Assembly: GCA_022564115.1 (NCBI GenBank)
Contig: JADFMB010000008.1
Location: 1 to 32,261 of the forward strand
Reading direction: 5' to 3'
Length of the DNA: 32,261 bases
From: Pseudomonadota bacterium
Lineage (GTDB): Bacteria; Pseudomonadota; Alphaproteobacteria; Rhodospirillales; Casp-alpha2
The position numbers were made by a program, and so were the translations under genes. Under the pieces are notes generated by a model. The model was given only the letters and a program-made list of their open reading frames with translations, did not search any database and had not been told where the DNA came from. Each line of letters opens with the position of its first letter. The stretch's first letter is position 1. Positions 17,913-27,226 of this stretch are shown here, piece after piece.

Positions 17913-19339
17913 ACCGCCGTGCCGCCGACCGTCAGGTTGTCGATCTTGAGCGTCGGTTGGCCGACGCCGACGGGCACGCTCTGGCCGTCCTTGCCGCAGG
18001 TGCCGATGCCGGGGTCCAGCGCCATATCGTTGCCGATCATGGAAACCCGGGTCAAAACGTCGGGCCCGTTGCCGATCAGCGTCGCGCCCTTGACCGGCGG
18101 CCCCTTTTTTCCGTCCTCGATCAGATAGGCCTCGGTGCAAGTGAAAACGAACTTGCCCGACGTGATATCCACCTGGCCGCCGCCGAAGCTGACGGCGTAA
18201 AGGCCTTTTTTCACCGATTGCAGGATTTCCTCCGGCTCGTGCTCGCCGGCCAGCATATAGGTATTGGTCATTCTCGGCATCGGGGCGTGGGCGTAACTTT
18301 CCCGCCGGCCGTTGCCGGTGCTGGCTTCGCCCATCAAATGCGCGTTCATGCGGTCCTGCATATAGCCCGTGAGGATGCCGTCCTCGATCAGCACCGTGCG
18401 TTCCGTCGGCGTACCCTCGTCGTCGATGGTCAACGACCCGCGCCGGTCGTCCATGGTGCCGTCGTCGATCACCGTCACCCCCGGGCTGGCGACCCGTTCG
18501 CCCATCAGCCCGGCAAAGGCGGAGGTCTTCTTACGGTTGAAGTCGCCTTCCAGCCCGTGGCCGATGGCTTCGTGCAGCAGGATACCCGGCCAGCCGGGAC
18601 CCAGGACCACCGGCACTTCGCCGGCCGGAGCGGCGATCGATTCCAAGTTGACCAGGGCTTGGCGCAACGCCTCGTCGACGACGGCCTTCCAGGCATCGGG
18701 CTCAAGGTAGCGATCATAGGCGACCCGGCCGCCAACCCCGTACGAGCCGGATTCCATGTGTCCGTCCTTTTCCACCACCACCGATACGTTGAGCCGCACC
18801 AGGGGCCGGATATCGGCGGCCCGGGCTCCGCCGGCGCGGATGATTTCCACCGCCTGCCAGTTGCCGGAAAGGGACGCCGAAACCTGGGCCACCCGGTCGT
18901 CCTTGCCGCGGGCATAGGCATCCATGTCGGTCAGCAGCTTGACCTTGGTCTCGAAGTCGACCAGGGCCAGTGGGTTGTCGTCCCGGTAAAAGTTCCGATT
19001 GGTACCCGGTGGCTCGGCAAAGGTTCCGCCCTTGCCGGTGCGGATCGTCTTCACCGTGTCGGCGGCGCGGCGGATGGCGTCTTCGCTGAGCTCGGAGGCG
19101 TGCGAATATCCCGTTGTCTCGCCGGAAATGGCGCGAAGCCCGAAACCCTGCGTGGTGTCGAAGGCGGCGCTTTTGATTTTCCCGTCGTCAAAGACGAGGC
19201 TTTCCGATTGGCGGTATTCCAGGAACAATTCACCGTCGTCGGTCCCCTTCAGCGCATCGTCGACGATGGCCTGAACGCGGTTTCGGTCCAGCCCGGCGTG
19301 GGTGAAAAACAACTCATCGGTAGTGGCAAGGTCAGTCAT
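17909..19339 (-). CDS. tldD: Metalloprotease TldD
   Basis: 476 aa; [40 protein letters not shown] (HExxxH), [18 protein letters not shown]. Confidence 0.94.
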   Translation of the reverse strand: MTDLATTDELFFTHAGLDRNRVQAIVDDALKGTDDGELFLEYRQSESLVFDDGKIKSAAFDTTQGFGLRAISGETTGYSHASELSEDAIRRAADTVKTIRTGKGGTFAEPPGTNRNFYRDDNPLALVDFETKVKLLTDMDAYARGKDDRVAQVSASLSGNWQAVEIIRAGGARAADIRPLVRLNVSVVVEKDGHMESGSYGVGGRVAYDRYLEPDAWKAVVDEALRQALVNLESIAAPAGEVPVVLGPGWPGILLHEAIGHGLEGDFNRKKTSAFAGLMGERVASPGVTVIDDGTMDDRRGSLTIDDEGTPTERTVLIEDGILTGYMQDRMNAHLMGEASTGNGRRESYAHAPMPRMTNTYMLAGEHEPEEILQSVKKGLYAVSFGGGQVDITSGKFVFTCTEAYLIEDGKKGPPVKGATLIGNGPDVLTRVSMIGNDMALDPGIGTCGKDGQSVPVGVGQPTLKIDNLTVGGTAV

Positions 19340-19473
19340 GAAATCGTCCTTTGTTAAGACAGTTATATAGGGAGTTTCCTGCCGAAAGGCGATGGCTTCG
19401 ATGAAATTGACACTCTCCCAATTAAGAATTGTTCTTGACCTTTCCGGGCGCCAGGGCTTTATTTTCCGCTGTT

Positions 19474-19532
19474 ACGTGGTGATTTGGTCGACCGGCTTGC
19501 GCCCACGTTAAAAAAACCCGCTAAAAGGTCGG
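19474..19532 (+). ncRNA. SAM-II (metA-type) riboswitch aptamer
   Basis: ACGTGG-TGATTTGG-TCGACCGGCTTGCGC-CCACGT-TAAAAAAACCCGCTAAAAGGTCGG: P1 19474-19479/19503-19508, conserved GUGAUUUG and GCUAAA, pseudoknot strands CGACC (19489-19493)/GGTCG (19527-19531). Directly upstream of metZ. Confidence 0.87.
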
Positions 19533-19541
19533 AGCCATCGG

Positions 19542-19572
19542 AGCCCTGACCCCCAGCGGTTGGGGCTTTTTT
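19542..19572 (+). terminator. Intrinsic terminator in the metZ leader (riboswitch expression platform)
   Basis: AGCCCTGACC-CCCAGC-GGTTGGGGCT-TTTTT: 10-bp stem with two GU pairs, T tract 19567-19572, upstream of the metZ ATG. Confidence 0.8.
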
Positions 19573-19606
19573 CTTGCCGGTCCGATATAAAACGGAGGAC
19601 GCTCCC

Positions 19607-20812
19607 ATGGGTGGCAAGAAATCTGATCCGGCAAATTGGCGCCAAAGCACTCGGCTTGTCCGGGGCGGGACGGAGCGCTCGGCATTTGGCGAAACCAGCG
19701 AAGGACTGTTTCTGACGTCCGGCTACGTTTACGAGTCGGCCGAAGAAGCCGAGCAGGCCTTCAAGGGCGAAAAACAGCGCTACATGTATTCGCGCTACGC
19801 CAACCCGACCGTGACGATGTTCGAAAATCGCCTGGCGCTCCTGGAGAGGGCGGAGACTTGCGTTGCGACGGCGACCGGCATGGCGGCGGTGTTCGCCGCG
19901 CTGGCTAGCCAGCTCAAGGCCGGGGACCGGGTTGTCTCTTCCAGGGCGCTGTTTGGGTCGTGCCTTTACATCATTGCCGAACAGCTTCCTAAATTCGGCA
20001 TCGAAACCGTCCTCGTCGACGGCATCGACCTGGAGGAGTGGAAGGCCGCGCTGTCGACCAAAACTCAGTGCGTGTTTCTGGAGACGCCGTCCAACCCGAT
20101 CCTTGAAATCATCGACATTCAAGCGGTCAGCGATTTGGCCCACGAGGCGGGAGCCAGGATTATCGTCGATAATGTGTTCGCGACGCCAATACTGCAAAGG
20201 CCGTTGGAACTGGGCGCCGATATCGTCATGTATTCCGCCACCAAGCATATCGACGGACAGGGCCGGACGATGGGCGGCGCGATCCTCACCAACGACGCCG
20301 ACTTCATCGAAAACGACTTGACCCCGTTCTTGCGTCACACCGGCCCGAGTTTAAGCCCGTTCAATGCCTGGGTCATGTTGAAGGGGCTGGAGACCCTGGA
20401 TATCCGGGTTAAGCGCCATTGCCAAAACGCCCGCGCCATGGCCGATTTTTTAAACGGTCGGAAGGAAATCACCCAGGTCCACTACCCCGGACTCAAAACC
20501 CACCCGCAGCACGACCTTGCCATGGCGCAAATGGGCGACGGCGGAACCATGGTTTCGTTCGACATCGACGGCGGCAAGGAAGCGGCCTTCCGCTTCCTGA
20601 ATGCGCTGAGGCTGATCGATATTTCCAATAACCTGGGTGACGCCAAAAGCCTGGCCACTCATCCGGCGACGACGACCCATCATCGCCTGAGCCCCGAGGA
20701 AAGGGCGGACTTGAACATCACCGAAGGACTTGTCCGCTTGTCGGTGGGCCTGGAAGACGCCGAAGACCTTAAGGAAGACCTGGACCGGGCCTTGTCGGCG
20801 GCCGGAAAGTAA
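19607..20812 (+). CDS. metZ: O-succinylhomoserine sulfhydrylase
   Basis: 401 aa from ATG 19607 (RBS GGAGGA 19594-19599); Cys/Met PLP enzyme: SRYANPTVTMFENRLALLE, ETPSNPILEI, YSATKHIDGQGRTMGGAI. Confidence 0.93.
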   Translation: MGGKKSDPANWRQSTRLVRGGTERSAFGETSEGLFLTSGYVYESAEEAEQAFKGEKQRYMYSRYANPTVTMFENRLALLERAETCVATATGMAAVFAALASQLKAGDRVVSSRALFGSCLYIIAEQLPKFGIETVLVDGIDLEEWKAALSTKTQCVFLETPSNPILEIIDIQAVSDLAHEAGARIIVDNVFATPILQRPLELGADIVMYSATKHIDGQGRTMGGAILTNDADFIENDLTPFLRHTGPSLSPFNAWVMLKGLETLDIRVKRHCQNARAMADFLNGRKEITQVHYPGLKTHPQHDLAMAQMGDGGTMVSFDIDGGKEAAFRFLNALRLIDISNNLGDAKSLATHPATTTHHRLSPEERADLNITEGLVRLSVGLEDAEDLKEDLDRALSAAGK

Positions 20813-20822
20813 AACGGCCGGC

Positions 20823-21248
20823 TTATCCCTGCCGCCAGGGCAGGCCGTCCACTTTCCAGCCGTTGACGGTGCCCCGGTGCCCGTTGTCGTCGTGCTTGCC
20901 TTCAAACCCGCCGGCAAGGTTGTAGCACTTCGTAAAACCGGCCTTGGTCATCGCTTCGGCGGCCTGAAGCGAACGTACACCCGACCGGCACATGAACATT
21001 AACGGCGTATCCTTGCCGGGGGCGGCCCCGGAAACGTGGTCGACAAAGTCCGGGTTGAGCGCCATGTCCGGAAACATCTTCCACGGAACGTTAAGGGCAT
21101 CCTTGCCAAGGCTGGAAAGATCGGGAGTGCCGACCCAGGCATACTCAGCCTCGGTGCGCACATCGATCAAGACGGCATCCGGGTTTTCGGCAAGCATCTC
21201 CCAGGTCTGCTTGGGTGTCAGATCGCCAGCATAGGTTTCATCGGACAT
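20823..21248 (-). CDS. Rhodanese-like domain protein
   Basis: LIDVRTEAEYAWVG..., MFMCRSGVRSLQAAEAMTKAGF, LAGGFEG; active-site loop CRSGVRS. Confidence 0.9.
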   Translation of the reverse strand: MSDETYAGDLTPKQTWEMLAENPDAVLIDVRTEAEYAWVGTPDLSSLGKDALNVPWKMFPDMALNPDFVDHVSGAAPGKDTPLMFMCRSGVRSLQAAEAMTKAGFTKCYNLAGGFEGKHDDNGHRGTVNGWKVDGLPWRQG

Positions 21249-21283
21249 GGCCCATTGTGCCCTGTTCTTAGTGAATTTTCAAT

Positions 21284-22588
21284 TTACGGACGGTCAAGGA
21301 CGTCCAGCATCTCTTTTACGGTGACGAATTTCTTTCTCGGGTGTTCGCCCTCGGCATTTTCGATTTCCGCGGCCTCGATCTTCTTCCAATCCTCATAGCT
21401 GATAAATCGAACGTTGCGTTCCTTCAGAATCTTTTCAAACGCTTCGCGTCCCGCTTTGTCACCCCCGCCACAATCGTCGATGATGTACCCGGCAACGGCA
21501 ATACCGTCCGGCCGGTTTGTGGAAATCACCCCGGAAGGGCCGCGTTTGATCCAACCGACGGCGTAAAGCCGGTCATCGACGCGGCCGTCGTCATTGGGAA
21601 CAATCCCTTGTTTTTCATCGAAGGGCGCGCCTTCCAAGGGGTCGGATCGGTAGCCGATGGCGGCGACGACCAAACCGCATTCGACATCGAAAAATTCCCC
21701 TGTTCCGACAGCGCGGCCGTCCTCGACCCGGGTGCGTTCCAACCTCAACCCCTCGACCCGGTCCCCGCCCAGGATCTCCGCCGGCGACGCATAGAATTCG
21801 AAATGGACCCGCTTAGGCAGTTCATCGGGCTGACGCCCGGCGAATTCCCGGAGCGTCGCCAGATTGCGTTCCTTCAGCCGTTTTTCCCTATCCACCAGAT
21901 CGCCGACCCCGTCCGGGAGGACCTCGGACTTAACCTGGGGCACCGATTGTTCGAGCTTGCCCATTTCGCGCAGTTCGACATTGGTGAACTTGGCTTCCAC
22001 CGGGCCACGACGGCCGAAGATATAGACGTCGTCGATGGGCGAATCGAGGATGGCCTTCTCCGCGTATCCGGGAATATCGCCGCCGGCCAACTCGTTCTTG
22101 GTGCGGACGAGTAGGCGGGCGACATCAATAGCGACGTTGCCGACGCCGATGACGGCGGCGGCGGAAACGTTCAGATCAGGATCGAGGTCGCAAAAATCAG
22201 GATGGCCGTTGTACCAACCGACAAAATCGGCGGAACCGAAAACCCCGATCTTGTCCTCGCCGGGGATATTCATTTTCCGGTCACGAGGGGCGCCGATAGC
22301 CAGGACCACGGCGTCATAGATTCCCCGGAGCTCCACCAAGCTTACGTCACGTCCGACTTCGACGTTGCCGTAATAGCGCACCTGATCCATTAATGCGGTT
22401 TTTTCGTATTTCTTGGATATTTTCTTGGTCGTTTGGTGATCAGGGGCGACTCCGCCCCGGATGAGGCCGAACGGCGTCGGCAGCCGTTCGATGATGTCGA
22501 TGCTTAGATCAATGCCGGAATTGACAAGAGCGTCGGCTGTATAGAATCCGGCTGGACCGGATCCTATGACCGCAACACTGACCGGCAT
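21284..22588 (-). CDS. Ferredoxin--NADP+ reductase, adrenodoxin reductase family (FprA-like)
   Basis: VAVIGSGPAGFYTADALV, LPTPFGLIRGGVAPDHQTTKKI, VIGVGNVAIDVARLL, FGRRGPVEAKFTNVELREM. Confidence 0.92.
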   Translation of the reverse strand: MPVSVAVIGSGPAGFYTADALVNSGIDLSIDIIERLPTPFGLIRGGVAPDHQTTKKISKKYEKTALMDQVRYYGNVEVGRDVSLVELRGIYDAVVLAIGAPRDRKMNIPGEDKIGVFGSADFVGWYNGHPDFCDLDPDLNVSAAAVIGVGNVAIDVARLLVRTKNELAGGDIPGYAEKAILDSPIDDVYIFGRRGPVEAKFTNVELREMGKLEQSVPQVKSEVLPDGVGDLVDREKRLKERNLATLREFAGRQPDELPKRVHFEFYASPAEILGGDRVEGLRLERTRVEDGRAVGTGEFFDVECGLVVAAIGYRSDPLEGAPFDEKQGIVPNDDGRVDDRLYAVGWIKRGPSGVISTNRPDGIAVAGYIIDDCGGGDKAGREAFEKILKERNVRFISYEDWKKIEAAEIENAEGEHPRKKFVTVKEMLDVLDRP

Positions 22589-22613
22589 GGCCCCCCCTAG
22601 AGTAAAGTTCGTA

Positions 22614-23642
22614 TCAGTCAGTTATGGTCCAGGTATGGCCGCGCCTCAAGAGCGCGTTGATGTCATGGCCTGAAGAATGTTTCAGTGCTTCGTCCATATG
22701 GTCCTTGACGCCGTCATCATAGCTGGGCCTGGGGTCGCAATAGAGGACGCCGATGGCGACGGGCATGGAAGGCGGCTCCAACAGCGCCAGCATGCCGGCC
22801 AGCGCCCTGTTGGTTTCGTCATGAACCAAAATATCCTCTTCCGTCACGCCGTCCTCGCCGATTATCACGGTTTCCAGTTCGATGAAACCCGGCTTGACCC
22901 TGAGGCCCTGGTTTTTTTGCTTACCGAAAATCAAGGGCTGGCCGTGCTCGAGGATGATTTCGGCATCGTCGGCGACGTCCTTGGCGGTAAATTCCGCGAA
23001 CACTTCGTCGTTGTAGACGATGCAGTTCTGGAAAATCTCGACGAACGACGTGCCGTTGTGATCGTGGGCGCGTTTGAAGATAACGGGCAAATGCTTTTGC
23101 ATGGTATCCACGGATCGGGCGACGAACCGGGCGCCGGCGCCAAGCGCCAGGGCGACGGCGGAAACCGGGTTTTCAATCGATCCCATGGGCGTTGACGGCG
23201 AACGGGTCCCGGCGCGCGACGTCGGGGAATATTGACCCTTGGTGAGGCCGTATGTTTCGTTATTGAACAACAAAACCTGCAAATTCACGTTGCGGCGAAG
23301 CACGTGCAGCAGATGGTTGCCGCCGATGGACAACGCATCCCCGTCGCCGGTAATCACCCAGACATCCAAATCCGGATTGGCCAGTTTGATGCCTGTGCCA
23401 ACCGCCGGCGCCCGCCCGTGGATGGTGTGGAAGCCATAAGTGGCCATGTAATAAGGGAACCTGGCGGCACAGCCGATGCCGGAAACGAACACCGTGTTTT
23501 CCTTGGTGGCGCCGATGTCGGCAAGGGTCCGTTGCATCGCCTTCAGGATCGCGTAATCGCCACAGCCGGGGCACCAGCGGACTTCCTGATCGGTGGCGAA
23601 ATCGGCCGGTGTGAGTTTATTGAGCGGCGTTACGACATTCAT
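22614..23642 (-). CDS. korB: 2-oxoacid:ferredoxin oxidoreductase, beta subunit
   Basis: RWCPGCGDYAILKAMQ, FVSGIGCAARFPYYM, GDGDALSIGGNHLLHVLRRN (TPP motif), YGLTKGQYSPTS. Confidence 0.93.
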   Translation of the reverse strand: MNVVTPLNKLTPADFATDQEVRWCPGCGDYAILKAMQRTLADIGATKENTVFVSGIGCAARFPYYMATYGFHTIHGRAPAVGTGIKLANPDLDVWVITGDGDALSIGGNHLLHVLRRNVNLQVLLFNNETYGLTKGQYSPTSRAGTRSPSTPMGSIENPVSAVALALGAGARFVARSVDTMQKHLPVIFKRAHDHNGTSFVEIFQNCIVYNDEVFAEFTAKDVADDAEIILEHGQPLIFGKQKNQGLRVKPGFIELETVIIGEDGVTEEDILVHDETNRALAGMLALLEPPSMPVAIGVLYCDPRPSYDDGVKDHMDEALKHSSGHDINALLRRGHTWTITD

Positions 23643-23643
23643 G

Positions 23644-25530
23644 TCATTTCTCCAACCTGTCGCGGATCGCGGCTTCGATCTCGGAAATCTTGAATGGCTG
23701 GCCGCTGACCTTGGACAAGGTCTGGGCGTCCGTCAGGTATTGGCTCCTGAGCAGGGTCGACAATTGGCCCTTGTTCAACTCCGGCACCAGAACCTGATCG
23801 AAGCCTTCCAACAGATCGCCCAGGTTCTTCGGCAATGGCCAAATATGGCGGATGTGGATGTGCGAGACTTTCTTCCCCTCGTCCCTGAGGGCGCTGACGG
23901 CGCGATTGATGGGGCCATAAGTCGATCCCCAACCAACGACGGCTAATTCGCCCTTGCCGTCTCCTTCCTCGACTGTTTGCAAGGGGATATCGTCGGCGAT
24001 GCCGTTGATCTTGGCGGCGCGAATTTCGGTCATGCGCTGGTGGTTGGCCGAATCATAGGAGATATGGCCGGTATCGAAATCCTTTTCCAGGCCGCCGATC
24101 CGGTGCTCCAGCCCCGGCGTTCCGGGGGTCGCCCAGGGCCGGGCCAGCGTTTTTTCATCCCTTAAGAAAGGCTGATATCCTTCCGGGTCGATGCGAAATT
24201 CAACCGGGAATGATTCGAAGGAATCAAAATCAGGGATCAACCAGAGTTCCGCGGCATTTCCGATATAGCCATCGGTTAGCAGGATCGCCGGGGTCATGTA
24301 TTTGACCGCCAGACGGATGGTCTCGATGGCGACGTAAAAACAATCGGATGGCGATCGGGAGGCAACCACCACCAACGGGCTGTCGGCGTTGCGTCCGAAC
24401 ACCGCCTGGTGAAGGTCCGATTGTTCGGTCTTCGTCGGCATCCCTGTCGAGGGACCGGCGCGTTGCGAATTAACCACGATCAGCGGCAATTCGGCGCTGA
24501 TGGCAAGACCCATGGCTTCGGCTTTTAGCGCGATCCCGGGGCCGGAGCTGGACGTGATCCCCAACGAGCCGGCATAGGACGCGCCGATGGCCGTGCAAAC
24601 GGCGGCGATTTCGTCTTCGGCCTGGAACGTGACGACATCATAATCCATAAGATTGGAAAGGGTGTGCAACAACGACGACGCCGGGGTAATGGGGTATGAA
24701 CAGAACGTCATCTTCAAACCCGCCAGCTTGGCCCCGGCAACCAGTCCCCAGGACAGTGCCTCGGCGCCTGTGACCGTCCGGTATTCGCCCGGGGCGATAT
24801 TCGCCTTGCCGATCGAAAACCCGTGCACGCCGTCCGGAATTTCAGCCGTCTCGCCAAACGCGTGACCGGCGTTCAACGCCGCGATATTGGCCGCCGCCAA
24901 GTCGGGCAGGTTGGCGAATTTTTCGTTCAGCCAATCAATGGTCACCTGCCGGTCGCGATCGTACATCCAGTAGACTAACCCCAACGTCCACATATTCTTG
25001 CAGCGAAGCGCCTCTTTTTTGCCAAGGCCGAATTCCTTTACCGCCTCCAAGGTCATTGCGGATATGTCGAGCTCGATAAGGCGGTAGGGGCTCAGGCTTC
25101 CGTCTTCGAGGGGGTTGGTGTCGAAATGCGCCTTGTGCAGGTTTCTTTCCGTGAAGGTGCCGGCATCGACGAGAATTAGTCCACCCAGTTTCAGTTCCGG
25201 CAGCTCGACCTTCAACGCCGCCGGGTTCATGGCGACTACCATGTCGCAGTCATCGCCGGAGGTTTTGATCACGCTGGCGCCGAAATTGATTTGAAACGCC
25301 GATACCCCGAACGTGGTGCCGGCGGGGGCGCGAATTTCAGCCGGGAAATCCGGGAAGGTGGCGAGGTCGTTGCCGCAAAGCGCCGTCGATTGAGTGAACT
25401 GATTGCCGATGAACTGCATGCCGTCGCCGGAATCGCCGGCAAAGCGAACAACAGCAGACCCCAGTTCTTGACGCTGAAGGGATTCAGGCGGGTCTTCTTT
25501 TAAAGCTGTTACCCTTGGCATGGTCTTCAC
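23644..25530 (-). CDS. korA: 2-oxoacid:ferredoxin oxidoreductase, alpha (alpha/gamma fused) subunit
   Basis: 628 aa; RFAGDSGDGMQFIGNQFTQSTALCGNDLATFPDFPAEIRAPAGT, YPITPASSLLHTLSNL, ITSSSGPGIALKAEAMGLAI. Confidence 0.93.
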   Translation of the reverse strand: MKTMPRVTALKEDPPESLQRQELGSAVVRFAGDSGDGMQFIGNQFTQSTALCGNDLATFPDFPAEIRAPAGTTFGVSAFQINFGASVIKTSGDDCDMVVAMNPAALKVELPELKLGGLILVDAGTFTERNLHKAHFDTNPLEDGSLSPYRLIELDISAMTLEAVKEFGLGKKEALRCKNMWTLGLVYWMYDRDRQVTIDWLNEKFANLPDLAAANIAALNAGHAFGETAEIPDGVHGFSIGKANIAPGEYRTVTGAEALSWGLVAGAKLAGLKMTFCSYPITPASSLLHTLSNLMDYDVVTFQAEDEIAAVCTAIGASYAGSLGITSSSGPGIALKAEAMGLAISAELPLIVVNSQRAGPSTGMPTKTEQSDLHQAVFGRNADSPLVVVASRSPSDCFYVAIETIRLAVKYMTPAILLTDGYIGNAAELWLIPDFDSFESFPVEFRIDPEGYQPFLRDEKTLARPWATPGTPGLEHRIGGLEKDFDTGHISYDSANHQRMTEIRAAKINGIADDIPLQTVEEGDGKGELAVVGWGSTYGPINRAVSALRDEGKKVSHIHIRHIWPLPKNLGDLLEGFDQVLVPELNKGQLSTLLRSQYLTDAQTLSKVSGQPFKISEIEAAIRDRLEK

Positions 25531-25808
25531 GTTGGGAAGTCAATTTACCGCCGATGCGCCCTGGACGATGCTTGCGTTCAGCGTGCCAGCGCATCATAAC
25601 GAGACAACTTATATTTAAATGATATTTATCTCCCATTGCGCCAACATCACAACTCTTAATTCACAGGAAATTGAATGTTTTTTGGGTGTTACATTCGAAA
25701 CTAAATGAAGCAATCCGACGCTTTTGGGAAAACACTGACCGACTTGATAACCCCGTCGGGCTTTATTTAGGGTTCCGCGATTCGCATAACTGAACGGCAA
25801 AAAAAAGC

Positions 25809-27152
25809 ATGAATGAAAAAAACGGAACACTGGAGGTGCTTGACGACCTTATCGGCAAGGCTCTGAGGGCCGGCGCCGATGCCGCCGATGCCGTCTTCGT
25901 CGAAGGGGTGTCGCTTTCCTTGACCCAGAGGTTGGGCGAAAGGGAACACCTGGAACGCTCGGAAGGGGCCGATCTGGGTCTTCGCGTTTTCGTCGGCTCC
26001 CGCCAGGCCATCGTTTCGTCTTCGGACACGTCCGAGACGGCCTTGGATGAACTGGTCGGGCGCGTCGTGGCCATGGCCCGATCGGTGCCCGAAGATCCCT
26101 ATTGCGGACTGGCCGATCCGGAACAGTTGGCCGGCGATTTCCCCGATCTGGAAGTCTGTGACGACGCCGAGCCCGATAGCGACATGTTGAACGAACGCGC
26201 CGCCAGGGCGGAAGAAGCGGCACTGAGCGTTTCCGGCGTCACCAATTCCGAGGGCGCCGAAGCCGGTTGGGGCCGGAACAATATCGCCATGGTCAGCAGC
26301 AACGGTTTCGCCCAGACCCGTTCCGGGTCCAGCCATTCGATCAGCGTTTCGGTTGTCGCCGGCGAGGATGCCGGCATGGAGCGCGATTACGATTATGCCA
26401 CCGCCGTCTACGGGGACGATCTTCCTTCTCCGGAAGAAATCGGCCTCAGCGCCGGGGAAAAAGCCGTCGGCCGCTTGAATCCTCAAAAGGCCCGGTCGGC
26501 GGAAGTCCCCGTCGTTTACGACCCCAGGGTCGCCAACTCGCTGCTTGGCCATTTGGCCGGCGCCATCAACGGTAATTCCGTGACCCGCGGCACTACCTTC
26601 CTGAAAGACAAAATGGAAGAGAAAATATTTCCCGATTCGGTCACCGTCGTTGACGATCCGCTCCGCCGTCGCGGTCTCCGTTCGAAATGCTTCGACGGCG
26701 AAGGCGTCGGCACCAAGCGCATGGACATTATTGAAAACGGCGTCCTGAAGACGTGGATCCTGGATCTGCGCTCGGCCCGGCAACTGGGATTGAAGACAAC
26801 GGGCCACGCCGCCCGGGGCACGTCGTCCCCGCCGTCGCCGTCGTCGACGAACCTTTACCTCGAAGCCGGCGACGTAACCCCGAAAGCCTTAATGGCCGAC
26901 ATCAAGGAAGGGTTCTATATCACCGAGCTCATGGGGTTCGGGGTCAATGGCATAACCGGCGATTACAGCCGGGGCGCCAGCGGATTCTGGATCGAAAACG
27001 GTGAATTGGCCTATCCGGTCACTGAAGTGACCATTGCCGGGAACTTGACGGATATGTTCCGGAAATTGACCGCCGCCGACGACTTGGTTTTCCGGTATGG
27101 AACCAACGCGCCGACGATCAGGATTGAAGGAATGACCGTTGCCGGGAGTTGA
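25809..27152 (+). CDS. pmbA: Metalloprotease PmbA/TldE
   Basis: 447 aa; TldD/PmbA family: FVGSRQAIVSSSDTSETALDELVGRVVAMARSVPEDPY, GRLNPQKARSAEVPVVYDPRVANSLLGHLAGAINGNSV. Confidence 0.93.
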   Translation: MNEKNGTLEVLDDLIGKALRAGADAADAVFVEGVSLSLTQRLGEREHLERSEGADLGLRVFVGSRQAIVSSSDTSETALDELVGRVVAMARSVPEDPYCGLADPEQLAGDFPDLEVCDDAEPDSDMLNERAARAEEAALSVSGVTNSEGAEAGWGRNNIAMVSSNGFAQTRSGSSHSISVSVVAGEDAGMERDYDYATAVYGDDLPSPEEIGLSAGEKAVGRLNPQKARSAEVPVVYDPRVANSLLGHLAGAINGNSVTRGTTFLKDKMEEKIFPDSVTVVDDPLRRRGLRSKCFDGEGVGTKRMDIIENGVLKTWILDLRSARQLGLKTTGHAARGTSSPPSPSSTNLYLEAGDVTPKALMADIKEGFYITELMGFGVNGITGDYSRGASGFWIENGELAYPVTEVTIAGNLTDMFRKLTAADDLVFRYGTNAPTIRIEGMTVAGS

Positions 27153-27226
27153 TAAAATGGGCAAACGTTGGCCCCCGGGTCTGCCGCGTGTTAATGTCCG
27201 CTTCGTCAAACACGGGTTGCTAAACC

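Noticed and set aside
17744-19357. 537-aa plus ORF opposite tldD
   Set aside because: Antisense shadow ORF caused by high GC; tldD has the HExxxH motif and a conserved full-length sequence.
25736-25770. CCGAC...GTCGGGCTTTATTT as a plus-strand terminator of a small RNA upstream of pmbA
   Set aside because: Only a 5-bp stem with an 11-nt loop and a weak T tract; no promoter or conserved structure could be supported.
25767-26807. 346-aa minus ORF opposite pmbA
   Set aside because: Shadow ORF with no recognisable motif.
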